Below, one piece after another: positions 34,160 through 44,952 of a stretch of DNA of 64,000 bases. This stretch comes from Candidula unifasciata (lineage: Eukaryota > Mollusca > Gastropoda > Stylommatophora > Geomitridae), in assembly GCA_905116865.2 (NCBI GenBank), contig CAJHNH020006246.1, positions 170,001 to 234,000 of the forward strand, read 5' to 3'. Positions within the stretch are counted from its first letter, which is position 1; each line of letters opens with the position of its first letter. The position numbers and the translations under genes were made by a program. The notes below the pieces were generated by a model. That model was not told the origin of the DNA and made no database searches. It saw nothing but the letters and a program-made list of their open reading frames with translations.

Positions 34160-34720
34160 TAGAGTGTGTGTGTGTTGTCCATCAAGATGATGATGACCAC
34201 TCTTTTTCATCAAGTATGAGTACGAAGATGACTGATGAGACCGATGCGGGCTAGACAAGTTCTTGGACAGTGAGGACAGGGAATGAGCGTTGTGCCAGGG
34301 AGGGGGTCTCCTGCAGTCGCCTTTCTGTCCATTCTTTTCTTGATAAGTCTTGCTGTACTGTTTGCTTCACATGTAGCCGCGCCCTTGTGTAGATCTGCAC
34401 GCCATGCATTTCGGTCTTGAGAAGCAGCCTCCCAATTAGTGTCATTTATCCCAAATGCTTTGAGTGAAGACTTCAAGGTGTCCTTAAAGCGTTTCTTTTG
34501 CCCGCCTTGGGAACGTTTCCCATTTTGCAGCTCACCATAGAAGAGTTTTTTGGGGGGAGCCTGTGATCTGGCATGCGTGCCACATGACCAGCCCAACGAA
34601 TTTGATACTGCATCAGTAGAGTGTGGATGCTGGGCATGGTTGCTTTTTCAAGGACTACGGTATCAGGTACTTTGTCTGAAAGAGTGACTTGCGCGGTGAC
34701 TTGGATTAAAGTGAGGAAGA
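34160..34720 (-). pseudogene. Non-LTR retrotransposon ORF2 C-terminus with C2H2 finger
   Basis: A 128-codon open stretch (34210-34596) contains KLFYGELQNGKRSQGGQKKR, then FKDTLKSSLKAFGI and NTNWEAASQDRNAWRADLHK-like text. It ends with CPHCPRTCLARIGLISHLRT and H, a perfect C-x2-C-x12-H-x3-H zinc finger. A frameshift near 34565 separates it from an upstream piece (VTLSDKVPDTVVLEKATMPS) to about 34715. This tail type is common in metazoan ORF2 proteins. It lacks polymerase motifs. The copy is young enough to keep 128 codons without a stop. Confidence 0.88.
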
Positions 34721-35127
34721 GTTTATAAGTGTCATCGGCCTCACTCCTTCGCCTAAGTCATATCTGGGTCCAGTGGCAAGACAAGAGTCAGGACGACTGG
34801 AGGGTAATAGAGTACATACCGATGTATGGATATATTTGAGTAGTAATCGCAATTAATTATACGCATTATTTTGTCGAATAGTCAGGCTGGAATTATGATA
34901 GTTGACATTAGTTTATATTAACTTTGAGGAAAGGACACTGATACCGATTTTAACATTATTTCACCATATAATTAGCGGTAAACATGTTTCGTTTTAGTTT
35001 TTCAGTATTAGTTTCTAAAACAAAATAGGAAGCACTTGCCAGATCTGGTTTCATTAGTGCGAAAGCAATTATTTAGAGGCTGGAGTCGGATTGTCATTGT
35101 TCTATCAATCGATCAGTTAATCAGCCT
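34721..35127. other. Unassigned sequence
   Basis: AGACAAGAGTCAGGACGAC at 34783-34801 matches 7792-7811. Nothing else recognised. Confidence 0.45.
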
Positions 35128-35410
35128 TCTTCTTCTTCATAGCTTTCACGGGCTGTAAACTCCGGCGGAAAATTCTGTGTGTTCATCCACCTCCGAACTT
35201 TACTCTTGCTCCAGAACCTGAGTGTTGCGTGCACATCCGTTCGACAGAGCTTATCTGTTTGCACACCTGTGGTTCCTTGCCTCTCAGGCTGATACGTTTC
35301 GACTTCGAAGGATGTCCCCAATTAGTCGACTCCTACGACATACTTGTTGGGGATGCTGTTGTTCTTCTATTCGTTTTCTTTCCACACTAGGCGTCCAGGA
35401 ACACACAGGA
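35128..35410 (+). mobile_element. Family B SINE-like repeat, near full length
   Basis: CTTCTTCTTCTTCATAGCTT, TAAACTCCGGCGGAAAATTC, GTTCATCCACCTCC, GAGTGTTGCGTGCACATCCG, GCCTCTCAGGCTGATACG, TAGTCGACTCCTACGACATA. The 3' end is diverged. Confidence 0.85.
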
Positions 35411-36269
35411 GGAAATTATTCAATCAGTTTTACCTCCCAGCTGCCATATAAGGTTCGCGATAGAAAATTACTGTCTGGACAAGAGACCAAGGTGGGTCCC
35501 AGCAGATACCCCGTTCAGCCTCTCATCCTTTCACATCCTTTTAATTTAGCATCGAGGTTGTGATCTTCTGATCTCAGGGTATCAGACTTCCAGTTAGCGG
35601 CCTGGAGTGGATACACTGCAGGCACGTACATGCTGTCCACTTGTTTGTGGCTGGGTTGACCACCCACCAGTGCTGATCAAGAGAAAAAAAAACTGTTGAG
35701 GATTAATCCTCAGTAGGAAAATAAAAATGGTGCCGTCACCAGAGTAAAGGTTGGCTACAAAGTACCACTGTTATCTTTGGGGTTATTGTGGTTAGTGCCC
35801 AGTCTCGACACTTCATTATCCGAAATCCACCAGTACGTTTTCTTCTTCTTCAAATAATACCGTCCACCGCAGGGAACGAACCCTGGTTCTCAAGGATCAT
35901 ACATTTGTTAAACGCAATCATTAACATGTAAGCCAGGATAGGCAGGCGCACTAACAGATATGTCTCCGCGGCTCCTTTATGTATACACTCGGTAGTGGTC
36001 ATAAAAAATATTAGGAAACGTATTACTATGCTGGTGCCTCACTGTTTCCCATTTGCCGAGGGACTGAAAATCAAAAGGTTTATTGTAAAGCTTGAGAACT
36101 GAAACTGAAAAGGTTTATTAAAGATGTTATTGTGGGCTTATTCTAAAGCTGGAGAGTCGAGGCTGAAAGGCTTTTTGTAAAGCTGCTTTTGCTTAGGAAA
36201 GTGTTGGAAACTGCGATGTCCTTGCATGCAACATATTTTATCGCTTAACTTGTTGCAAGAACCGAAGAA
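35411..36269. other. Unassigned sequence with a tRNA-like patch
   Basis: On the minus strand 35945-35862 holds CCTGGCTTACATGTTAATGA and CAGGGTTCGTTCCCTGCGGT, spaced like A and B boxes, a possible worn SINE head. Around 36060-36190 the phrase GAAAGGTTTATTGTAAAGCT-like sequence repeats three times. Confidence 0.4.
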
Positions 36270-36725
36270 TACTGTCAAGATATGCATAGAAAACCAAAAA
36301 TCAAGTAAGCACCTGAGATCGAATATTTAGGACGCATAATACCATCCACTGAAAACAAAATTGAAGCAGAGATAGAACACTTGTAATGAAGCAAATCATT
36401 GGACATTTGTCACCAGTATTGCTGAACAAACGTAACTGTTGACACTAAAAGTGTATTGTTCCTTACAGTCTTTTTTTAAAAAATCAACATTCTGCCAAAC
36501 ATAGATATTATAACAACTCAAGGATACAGTACAATCGAAACAACAGAAATGAAATATCTACGACGAATTCTAAATTACCTAGAAGAGACAGGGTCAGTGA
36601 TAGCGATATCGGTCAGTACTAAACTTCAAGCGACAACATATCAACCAGACCGGACATGTGTCAAGACTACCAAAAGATAATGCAACACAGAGAGCTATGA
36701 CACTTAAGGCATAATTGAACCAGAG
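36270..36725 (+). pseudogene. RTE-like reverse transcriptase, C-terminal remnant
   Basis: The frame near 36317 gives IEYLGRIIPSTENKIEAEIE, the thumb-region FxYLGxxI motif. Near 36546 ETTEMKYLRRILN is followed, after a frameshift, by RDRVSDSDIGQ and then MCQDYQKIMQ-like tail. Stops and frameshifts break it at least three times; the usual spacing of the motifs is kept. Confidence 0.8.
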
Positions 36726-37699
36726 CTTAAAAAAAAAAAAGAAATAACCGGGGTCGTTTTACCCCGCGGGTCATAGTTTGCCCAATCCTGAATTAAAGGT
36801 GATATTACCAAGAGACACTTGTGCCTGCACGATGCACTGTACCCAACCACCACTGAAAAGGCACCCCGGAAATGATTTAATTGACCCAATCCCTCGAATA
36901 TTGGCGTGCGTTTAAGTTGTTACAGGCTGTGTGGAATAAGCTGATGTTGGCCGATCTCCTTGCTCCTTGGAGAAGGCCAACCGGTTAGTTTTGCAACATG
37001 ATTATTGACTACGAATCAGACGTACATGGTGTCTGCGAGTCAGTTTACTTTGCTGTTTTATCTGAAGGCTCACGGGACACAGGTTAACAGATATTCATGG
37101 CAGCTGTCGCCGTTTTGTGAACTTTGATCGATTTTGTTTGGGGGGAAGCTGTCGGTTGTAGAATCGCATTACTTTAGCTGCTCATCTTATTATTTTATGC
37201 CTTCGCTCCTCTTGCCCTTTGGTGGTTTCTACGTGTCTGTATATCTTGTATATATCGTCTGAATGTCCGTCTGTCTGCCTGTAAATGATAACTGCTTATG
37301 TCTGCATCTCCTCCCCGTTTTTCTTTAGTTCATTCGGTCACGCTTCCTTTCCTAAATCCTCTTCATGTCCCGTCCACCCCCACCCCGTCCTCTTTTTCAG
37401 TTTCCAATGTCTTCCCCTTTCTGCTTAGTAATCAGTCCGTGCTTGTTATAGTTAAGAAATACCCCCCCCCCCCCCACTTCCCCCCCCTGGCAAATACTTT
37501 GTTGGAACCGTTCTCTTGTGTCTTTATTTTTTTTTAATCTTCCCCCTCCCCTTTTTCCCCCCATTAAACTCCTAGTTGTATTTTATGGTGTTTGTTTAAT
37601 TCCCTAAATACACGTCTCAAAGGAGAATTCTAGAGTCAGTGGTAATCTACACTGACTTCGTCTCCGAAAACTTCTCATCTTGGAAGATCGGCGACGAAC
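36726..37699. other. Unassigned sequence
   Basis: No gene recognised; C-runs at 37461-37475 and 37481-37487 and T-run at 37528-37536. Confidence 0.5.
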
Positions 37700-37868
37700 G
37701 AGCACGAACTTCATTCACAAGGGGTTATAGGTTAGGCATGCAGGCCCGTCTAACATTTGGTCCTTCTAGACACTAGTCTTTCACACAGCAGTTGAATTTT
37801 ATGTATCAGTCATATTATGTTCATGTATCAAACATTATTTACATTTATCAAAATTCATGGTATGAGTC
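37700..37868 (-). mobile_element. CR1-like LINE 3' UTR fragment
   Basis: CACGAACTTCATTCACAAGG, GGTTAGGCATGCAGGCCCGT, TTTCACACAGCAGTTGAATT and TATTATGTTCATGTATCA align with 217-350. It sits directly against a reverse-transcriptase tail of what looks like another lineage. Confidence 0.78.
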
Positions 37869-37869
37869 A

Positions 37870-38210
37870 TTATCATGTGCCCTGCCAACTGGAGTAGGCT
37901 CTTATGCGTCTCCACAGATGACGATCACTGGTTGCCTGGAACAGCTCTCTTGATGATATCCCTCCATGCCATCTTTTCATCCTATCCCGCATCATCTCTC
38001 TTGGTCTGCATCTACTCCCTTTTCCACTTATCTTTCCATTTGTCACGATGTTCTCCAATGTCTCTCTTCTAATTATGTGGCCAAAGAACAGTGTTTGTCT
38101 CTTTCTTGTTGTTGTATATGGAGATATACTTTCATAAGCCTCTTTCAGGCAGTCGTTGTTAGTTACTCTGTCCGTCCAAGGTATTCGTAACAAAAAATTT
38201 ACCTGCAAAA
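37870..38210 (-). pseudogene. Non-LTR retrotransposon ORF2 C-terminal remnant
   Basis: An open minus-strand stretch of about 110 codons reads LLRIPWTDRVTNNDCLKEAY, then RKRQTLFFGHIIRRETLENI, then VTNGKISGKGSRCRPREMMR and a tryptophan-bearing end (RHLWRRIRAYSSWQGT). This is the standard order RIPWTDRxxN...FFGHIxRRxxLExLVxxGKIxGxRxRGRxR of many metazoan ORF2 tails. The stop follows at once at 37873. The polymerase core is missing. Confidence 0.88.
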
Positions 38211-38620
38211 ATACACACACAAGGCAGAAAACAAGGACGTCCTACTGAAGAACACATTAGAGTCGCAAAAACTATTGCATAAATGATGTCACAGACACCG
38301 TTAAAGCCTATGCACTGAACAAACAGACTCAACGCACACTCGTAAAAATTATGTATGAACCAGAACAGATGTCCATAAATGCAGCTGTGCTATAGAGACT
38401 CCAGAAGTCTCGCAAGACGTCTTCTCATGAAGGAGCTGCGAATCAACAGGTGGTCTCGCCTAGTAGACCTGACAACCTAAGAGACCTTGAGGCGAGATCC
38501 CAGTTTATGGTCCACAGTGGACCAGACATCGCTGTATGAAGATCGACACCCTAAAATGACAGACAATAACGTTCTCAACCTTATAAAAGTGTGGGCTTGC
38601 TTCTCTTTTATTCAACACTT
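38211..38620. other. Unassigned sequence
   Basis: Possibly decayed retroelement, because ACTGCATAAATGATGTCAC-like frames hint at peptides, but I cannot assign it. Confidence 0.35.
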
Positions 38621-38630
38621 ACCAGTCTAG

Positions 38631-38859
38631 ATGCGGCATCTGTGGCTTGGGCGTTGCGAACGCGCTTCGTAATGCCAGTGTGCCGGTTTGATCCCAGCCG
38701 CAGGAGGTTTGACAGCAGACCGTCTTGCGTTGGTTTCGACAGGGGTATCGAGAGTGAACAAGTGGCAAACTGCTTGACGTAAGTATGCATAGACAAGTCA
38801 GAACACCCACAACGTGCTGTGATTGGTTCTGCAACATCCCGTAAATGATACGCTAACTT
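38631..38859 (+). mobile_element. Family A SINE, diverged, with target-site duplication
   Basis: The head GGCATCTGTGGCTTGGGCGT, B box GGTTTGATCCCAGCC, body GTTGGTTTCGACAGGGGTAT and 3' end GGTTCTGCAACATCCCGTAA are in order. ACCAGTCTAG (38621-38630) and ACCACTCTAG (38860-38869) flank it with one mismatch. Confidence 0.88.
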
Positions 38860-38869
38860 ACCACTCTAG

Positions 38870-40210
38870 GACTGCAGGGTACATCGGGGCTGCAATTAGT
38901 GTAACCGGGTGCCCTAATTGTAACCGTAGGGTGTTTGTACGTAGTGTCTTGGATTTATTTGATTGATGCCCTAGCTAGCTGTTCTGTGAATCCTTCAAAG
39001 GCCTGCGTGCTGGATGACAGACCAAGAGGACCTGAAAGTTTGACAACGTAAGACTAAAAGTCTTAATGCTGGCGGAAGACCAACAGAGCAAACTCAGAGA
39101 CTGCTTGCAGCCTCTTTGGAATCTATGATTAGGGCATCCGTAACAGCCACACCAGCCTGGTGCAACATGCAGTCATATTAGGAGTAAGCATGACCTTTAA
39201 GTAACCACCGCCTTCTTTTATATCTGCCTTGTGCCCCTAGACCTTGCAAAACAAAGTGGACCGGTAAAATAAAAATTAAGGAACACATTTGACACGAACA
39301 AAAATAAAGAAGCAAAAATAAATGTATAGGTAGCCTTAAATGTCCGTCACAATTGTGTAGTGACGTTGTTATATTTGCTTATATAGTGTTGTTATATTGA
39401 GAGACTTTCACCTGGTACATTATTTGTTTTTTGCGTCTGCCGTTCACCCACACTCACGAATCCGTGCTGCTGTCTACTCTGTTACCTGATACCGACCGAC
39501 AAAGGTGAACAACAGTCTTGGAGGTCTGTATAAAAGTTAATGGGACATTTCGTAGTGTCAAATGTCGGCTCACACTAACACGAACTGAACAGCGAGTAAC
39601 AAGCATCGTAGAATTCTTTGTGAATACGTCAATAGCTTGAATGAGGTTAACCAATGCAATAGGAATATGAAATGTCTTAAATTGGACACTGGTTGTTTCG
39701 TAAGTCAGGGACCGTTTTCACTTCATTGATGTGTCTGGTGTGAGTGTGCTACACCTATAATTGTATAGATGCGTTTACAATTGGTTTCATCGATGACATT
39801 GGTCTGATCGTCCATAGCAGGTAATGAAAGCCACGTAGTGACGAAAAGTAGTAATGTTCAACGATTGTGAGTACGAAGAGGATTGGTGAGTTGAAATTCA
39901 GCCTTGAAAGTTTTTGAGCAACGCAAACAAATGGAAGCGTCAGTAGAAGTAGGATTTGCCACACAGCTCCCTTTAAAGTTCCTCTGTTTATCTGAAGGTT
40001 AAGCCTCCGCTGCTCACCAGGCTGATTTGGCAAGTCAAGGACTGTACGTTTCTCTCTTAATATGGCATTGACCCAGCGACCAGTTGGCAAACACACGCCT
40101 TCCACATTTAAGGGCTCACAACATGTATCTCTCTAGACAGCTGAGGCTCTTGGCTTGTGTGAAGGTAGATCCATGGCAGATATTCGTCATCTTTTCAAAT
40201 ACCAGAGCGC
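38870..40210. other. Unassigned sequence
   Basis: About 1.3 kb of unique-looking DNA with no gene or repeat that I recognise. The minus-strand frame at 39755-40105 (116 codons) has no family resemblance. Confidence 0.5.
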
Positions 40211-40222
40211 AATAGTCGGTGA

Positions 40223-40447
40223 GTCGGCTCTGTGGCCAAGTCGAGGCGAACGCTTCGTAATGCCGGGTTCGATCCCAGCTGCAGGCCATGCGCCCTGCGT
40301 TGGTTTCGACAGTGGTATCAAGAAAGCCGACCGTCCAGCGAGCAATGGCAAACTACTAAACGTAAATTTGTCTAGAAAAACCACACAACAGCCAGAGCTG
40401 TTGGGGTTGGTTCTGCAACGTCCTGTAAAGGATACGCAACTAACCTT
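40223..40447 (+). mobile_element. Family A tRNA-derived SINE, intact with 12-bp duplication
   Basis: The best copy. The head GTCGGCTCTGTGGCCAAGTC carries an A box (TGGCCAAGTCG) and GGTTCGATCCC is a canonical B box about 45 bp on. The body includes GGTTTCGACAGTGGTATCAA and GCAATGGCAAACTACTAAAC; the 3' end is GTAAAGGATACGCAACTAAC. AATAGTCGGTGA occurs at 40211-40222 and 40448-40459, a perfect target-site duplication. Confidence 0.95.
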
Positions 40448-40459
40448 AATAGTCGGTGA

Positions 40460-41309
40460 TGTGGTTAGTCATCTCTCTCGATTGTCAGAGTGCTGTCGAA
40501 TCATATTGTACCAGACACCTTAAAGAATTTAGTTTGCCGTTGTTATTCATTCTTGAACGACTAGTGGAAGACTTTAGCTCTTGTCAGTATAGAGTGATTC
40601 AGTTTGGCGAGTATATAGGATGGATTTTTTTAGCTAGATATTTTTTGCTAGCTTACAGAGCCATTGTCCCTTTAGTTCAAGCCTAGTTGCTACAGGGTTG
40701 GAACTTCACCCTTCCTCTTTCAGTGGGATTTGACCACATAAAAAGTATTTAGAAAAAAAAAAAAAAAACAATCGCACTAAATAATTTAAAGATTTGTAGA
40801 TATTATGCCGGCTTACCGATCCAAAATGCTCTTTGGTATAACCCTGGCTGGAGTTGTTACAGTGCTGGATCTTCACCCCATCCTCTCACTGGGGTTCAAG
40901 CATAGACCCAGTCTTCAAACGGAGCTTTGGATCATTTACAATTTTTTAACAAGTCACTTCCGCGAGTTAGGTAGCTGGTCATTCCCAGATAATTAAACCA
41001 TGACTTAGTTTATGGTAACGATTAACGCTTTGCATTCTAGTGTAGCATCTGCTAGGGGATTACTTAGCCTTTTAAATGAACGGGTGTCAAATATAATGGT
41101 TGAGTATACGACAGGTGGCTACTTTATGGTAGTGTTTGTTCTTGATGATCGATTGTTGCTATCTCAGCCGTTGGATAGAATGGACAGTAAGAGGGACAGG
41201 GAAGAAAATATAGAAGAAAGGGGTGTTATTTACTCATGTTTCTGCTTCGGTATCATGAAAGCAATGTTAATGAGAAACAGAACTGGTCAGCTTTACAAAT
41301 AACAATGGT
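40460..41309. other. Unassigned sequence
   Basis: Poly-A at 40755-40768. The plus-strand frame at 41012-41302 (96 codons) is not recognisable. No gene asserted. Confidence 0.45.
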
Positions 41310-41372
41310 GAGTTACAGGATAAACGTTGCGACTAAAAGGACTTCATCAGCACGCCACACCAACGAATACAA
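41310..41372 (-). repeat. Third, diverged copy of the hammerhead-like motif
   Basis: The minus strand reads GTGCTGATGAAGTCC, TTTTAGTCGCAACGTT. It shares CTGATGA...GCAACGTT with 9946 and 60517 but has a poorer central hairpin and no helix-III hairpin. Confidence 0.5.
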
Positions 41373-41415
41373 ATAGATAATCACAGTCTCCATCTGGATA
41401 TCCTTGCTTTAGTGA

Positions 41416-41487
41416 CCCGAAACTGTGTGACTGAGTCGACCGAAACTGTGTGACTGAGTCGACCGAAACTGTGTGACTGAGTCGACA
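41416..41487 (+). repeat. 23-bp unit repeated three times
   Basis: CGAAACTGTGTGACTGAGTC plus GAC occurs three times in a row with almost no change. Poly-A follows at 41507-41524. Confidence 0.95.
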
Positions 41488-41646
41488 AGATGCATCGGTT
41501 ATTTGAAAAAAAAAAAAAAAAAAACTGGCATCCCTTTGCGTTGCATGGTTACTCGAACACGTTCCGACTGGGATGAATGGAACCGACCACACAGTGACGC
41601 AGCTTATGAGAAACTCTTTATATTTGATTCCCACCACACCGTATAG

Positions 41647-41720
<74 letters not shown>
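41647..41720. repeat. (GT)n-(GA)n compound microsatellite
   Basis: Seventeen GT units run into twenty GA units. Confidence 0.97.
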
Positions 41721-41723
<3 letters not shown>

Positions 41724-41984
41724 GAGGGTGTGTGTGGTAGTGTCTGCTAGTTTTTACTTTAAAATAAAAAAGTTATCCACATTTTTTTTTAAATTGGACC
41801 ACTACGCTGCTTTTGGGTGGGCTTTTAGTCATATACCTGATTATTTATTTCCAATATAAAAGCAGGATGCATGTAATTAAATTTGGTGGAACGCTAACAG
41901 CGATTGTAAGAAAATGTAGTGTGGCAAATCTTTACATTCTGGGTCGACAGTAGTAGTTGCTAAAGTATCAGCAGCAGCTGTAGT

Positions 41985-42025
41985 ACTAAAGTAGTGGTGG
42001 CGGTAGTAGTAGTAGTGGTGGTAGT

Positions 42026-42092
<67 letters not shown>

Positions 42093-42200
42093 TGTGTAGT
42101 AGTAGTGGTGGGGTAGTAGTTTTAGATTAGTGATAGTAGTTATTTTGTTGTTTTTGTTGCAGTTATAGTAGTGGTAATTGTTGTAGTGGTGGTCGCAGTA
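41985..42200. repeat. (GTA)n/(GCA)n triplet-rich region
   Basis: GTAGTGGTG variants, then a perfect GTA run at 42025-42062 that changes to (GCA)n at 42063-42088, then a degenerate tail of the same triplets. Confidence 0.93.
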
Positions 42201-43032
42201 GCAGCAATAATAATAGGAAGAAAGAGGATGGAAACCAGAAAATATAATATGTTTTGATATCGTGTTAGTGATGCTTCAGTTGAATGTTCTCTTGCTTGTT
42301 AGCGATCTTTCAGTAAAATTACCGACTGTATATTCCAGCCACTGAAGCAGAATGATGGGGAAAAAAGTATCTCTTTAGAAAAAAGTAGAGAGGGGGAAAT
42401 GCTTAGCAAACAGTAGGATCCCAGGAGATGTTTGAAATACGGTCTCCAGGAGTACGGAGGGCAGTAGGGAGCAAGCAAAGTTATAGAGTACCTAAGATAT
42501 CGTGATCAATAATGGACACCATTTTAAAATATGGGGCGACGGCTCATAAAGGACGTTTGGTCTGGTAGGATTATGTGGCGTAACTTCTGAAGCGTAACCT
42601 GGAAAGAGGCAAATGTTATACAGCCTGTTTTGATAGGTTGCTGGAGATATTAGCCTAGCTTTGTTTTTCTTTGAGAGTGGGAATAGAAGCCTCAGGTTGG
42701 AGTGATGTTACAATAACATGACTTCGTATATTTTGTGAATATGTTTTGTTGGCGAATAAAGTGCAACTGTTGGGAAAGCTTTTCTCATTGCTGTTATTCA
42801 GCCTTGTTGACATGTTGTTTGTGACGGGTCTCCATGCAGTGTAAACACTTGATACAGCTTACATGTATTGGACCTGCTTCTTGTGCCAAAGGTTCGTGTC
42901 AGATAATTCTATGGATGTTGCTAGGAACATGGGGTGATTTTTCATTGCGACCTGTCAGCGGAAACAGCCACTGTGCTGAAATACCTAACGGTATTTGAAA
43001 ATCAGTGATCACTACCATACATCAGGAATTGC

Positions 43033-43036
<4 letters not shown>
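42201..43036. other. Unassigned sequence
   Basis: No gene or repeat recognised. Confidence 0.5.

Positions 43037-43096
<60 letters not shown>
43037..43096. repeat. (CT)n microsatellite
   Basis: About 30 CT units. Confidence 0.97.
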
Positions 43097-43099
<3 letters not shown>

Positions 43100-44542
43100 A
43101 GCAAATTAGGATTGCATAGAATATTCTTCATCCTCTGCCTTTTCTTGAGCTATTCTTCATTTAACGTATTTTGTAGGTGCTTGAGTGGATTACAACGAAA
43201 GGATTATACACAATGCAATACATATCAACTGTCATACATCTTCCATCGACTGCTATCTTAGTTCATAGGACTAAAACAAATCGACCTGCAACAGACCTGT
43301 CCAGTTTACTTTGATGTTGTAGTCTGGATGACTTTGCTGCTAACTGCTCTCATTTATGGCGATTGTGACTGCACAGTGTGACATAAATTGACGTCAGCAG
43401 CTTCAGCATTACGATTTGGGTGGTGGTGTTGTGTAGCACAGCACCCCTCCCACCATCATCAAACATCTCTCTTTCTCTCCCTCCCCCCCTCTCTCTCTCT
43501 CTCTCTCTCCTCACTGTCTCCCATTGCCCTTTTCCAATTATATTAGAAACGAAGCTGGCGGAATGTTAGAAGAACAAGTGCACTGAACACCATACCACAA
43601 ACTCTTGTAAGGCAACATTTTCAACCAATGCAAATGTTTAGAGGCGGCGGGTCGGGTATATCTATTGCCTCTCAACACGAATGGTCTGAAAAAGCGACCA
43701 AAGTTAAAGGTTTGCTAAAATCTTGGGTGTGGGACCTGAAGGGGCCAGCTGTACACCACAACGTGCCAACCACCCTTTCAAGGGCGAACGAAGAAGAGAA
43801 GCAAGACATTGCAGTTTACACGGAAGTTATCTCTACCGATTCATTTTCAAACCAGCTGTCATTGGGAGCAGATCTGTCCCAACCACTGAATTCCTTCAGG
43901 GTGATGACACGATGTGTGCGCCCTTAACCAAAACTCCCTTCCTTCTTGAGCCACCTCGATCATTCATTTGGAGAGATCACACCCCTCGGCATTGAAACAG
44001 TGGCCATAAATGTGACGTGGCTACAGTCGCCTTGAGGTATTCTTCTCGGTGTGTCACGCAGCCCAGCCATCAGTCATAAACTGTTTTTTTCCTGCCCACA
44101 CCCCACTCTCCTTCAAATATAAGGTAGGATAGCTTTGAATGTTTATTACCTGTACAGGTGCGCTTAATGTTTTCTTGTATGTTGATTCTCTATAGGAGTC
44201 ATTGTTTTGCTTCAGCGAGCAGTGGTTGATCGTTGACTTAAGCCGCCCCACCCCTTTTCCCCCCTCTTCGAAGCCTACATAGTTGCATTTATTCATAAAG
44301 GGCTGGTTTATATCGGCAAGGTTTATAGTTTGGTGTCTGAATATATGTCTGAATGCACACAGCGGTTCTCCGAGTATGGCGGTTGCACCCCCTAGAGATG
44401 AATTAGAAATCGTCGGGTTGGGGTTTTCAGGGAGCAGAGTACATAATGTGTGTGCAAACGCCTCTGTGCCAGCTTGGATGCGTGTATTTGGGTTTATATG
44501 AATGTCTATATATGTATGCGTGTGTGTGTTTGGAAAGGCAAC

Positions 44543-44547
<5 letters not shown>
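43097..44547. other. Unassigned sequence
   Basis: A CT-rich patch at 43466-43510. Two overlapping plus-strand frames at 43628-43995 (99 and 90 codons) are open, but neither resembles a known family. I do not call a gene. Confidence 0.45.

Positions 44548-44608
<61 letters not shown>
44548..44608. repeat. (CT)n microsatellite
   Basis: About 30 CT units, followed by a short GA-rich stretch. Confidence 0.97.
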
Positions 44609-44614
<6 letters not shown>

Positions 44615-44702
44615 GAGAGAGGGAGAGAGAGATGGGAGGGAGGGGGGGGACGACTAAAATTGTCTTCTTTGGTTATATTATGTTATACTAACTTAGACCA
44701 TT

Positions 44703-44890
44703 CAGCATAATATATGTCTGCCTTTGGTCTGCCAATACTGTTTCAAGTCGACACAGTGGTCTTCAAATCTCCCCCCTCGTGAAATGCACCTGTCAGCGAA
44801 ACGACGCAGCCCTGAAACAAACTCACGACTTTCGGGAGTCAACTGGTCGGAGTCAAATGAGTTGACCAGAGTATTCCCCGTAAGTGAGTC
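44703..44890 (-). other. Unassigned open frame, about 62 codons
   Basis: The minus strand reads SFDSDQLTPESREFVSGLRR, then FADRCISRGGRFEDHCVDLK, with no stop and mixed composition. It ends with TGA-type stop beyond ILC at 44702. Upstream it runs into the C/G homopolymer at 44898-44952, so any exon start is obscured. I know no family for it. Confidence 0.25.
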
Positions 44891-44897
44891 GTCCCCA

Positions 44898-44912
44898 CCC
44901 CCCCCCCCCCAA

Positions 44913-44951
<39 letters not shown>

Positions 44952-44952
44952 C
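44898..44952. repeat. Poly-C tract, about 34 + 14 bp
   Basis: C-runs separated by AATAA at 44911-44915; the second run is about 34 C long. Confidence 0.97.

Noticed and set aside
40223..40300. A functional tRNA gene
   Set aside because: The A and B boxes belong to a repeated SINE head; a proper acceptor stem and 3' end are absent, and the same body follows in other copies.
43628..43995. Two overlapping 90-99-codon frames
   Set aside because: Overlap in different frames, no recognised motif, no splice or promoter context.
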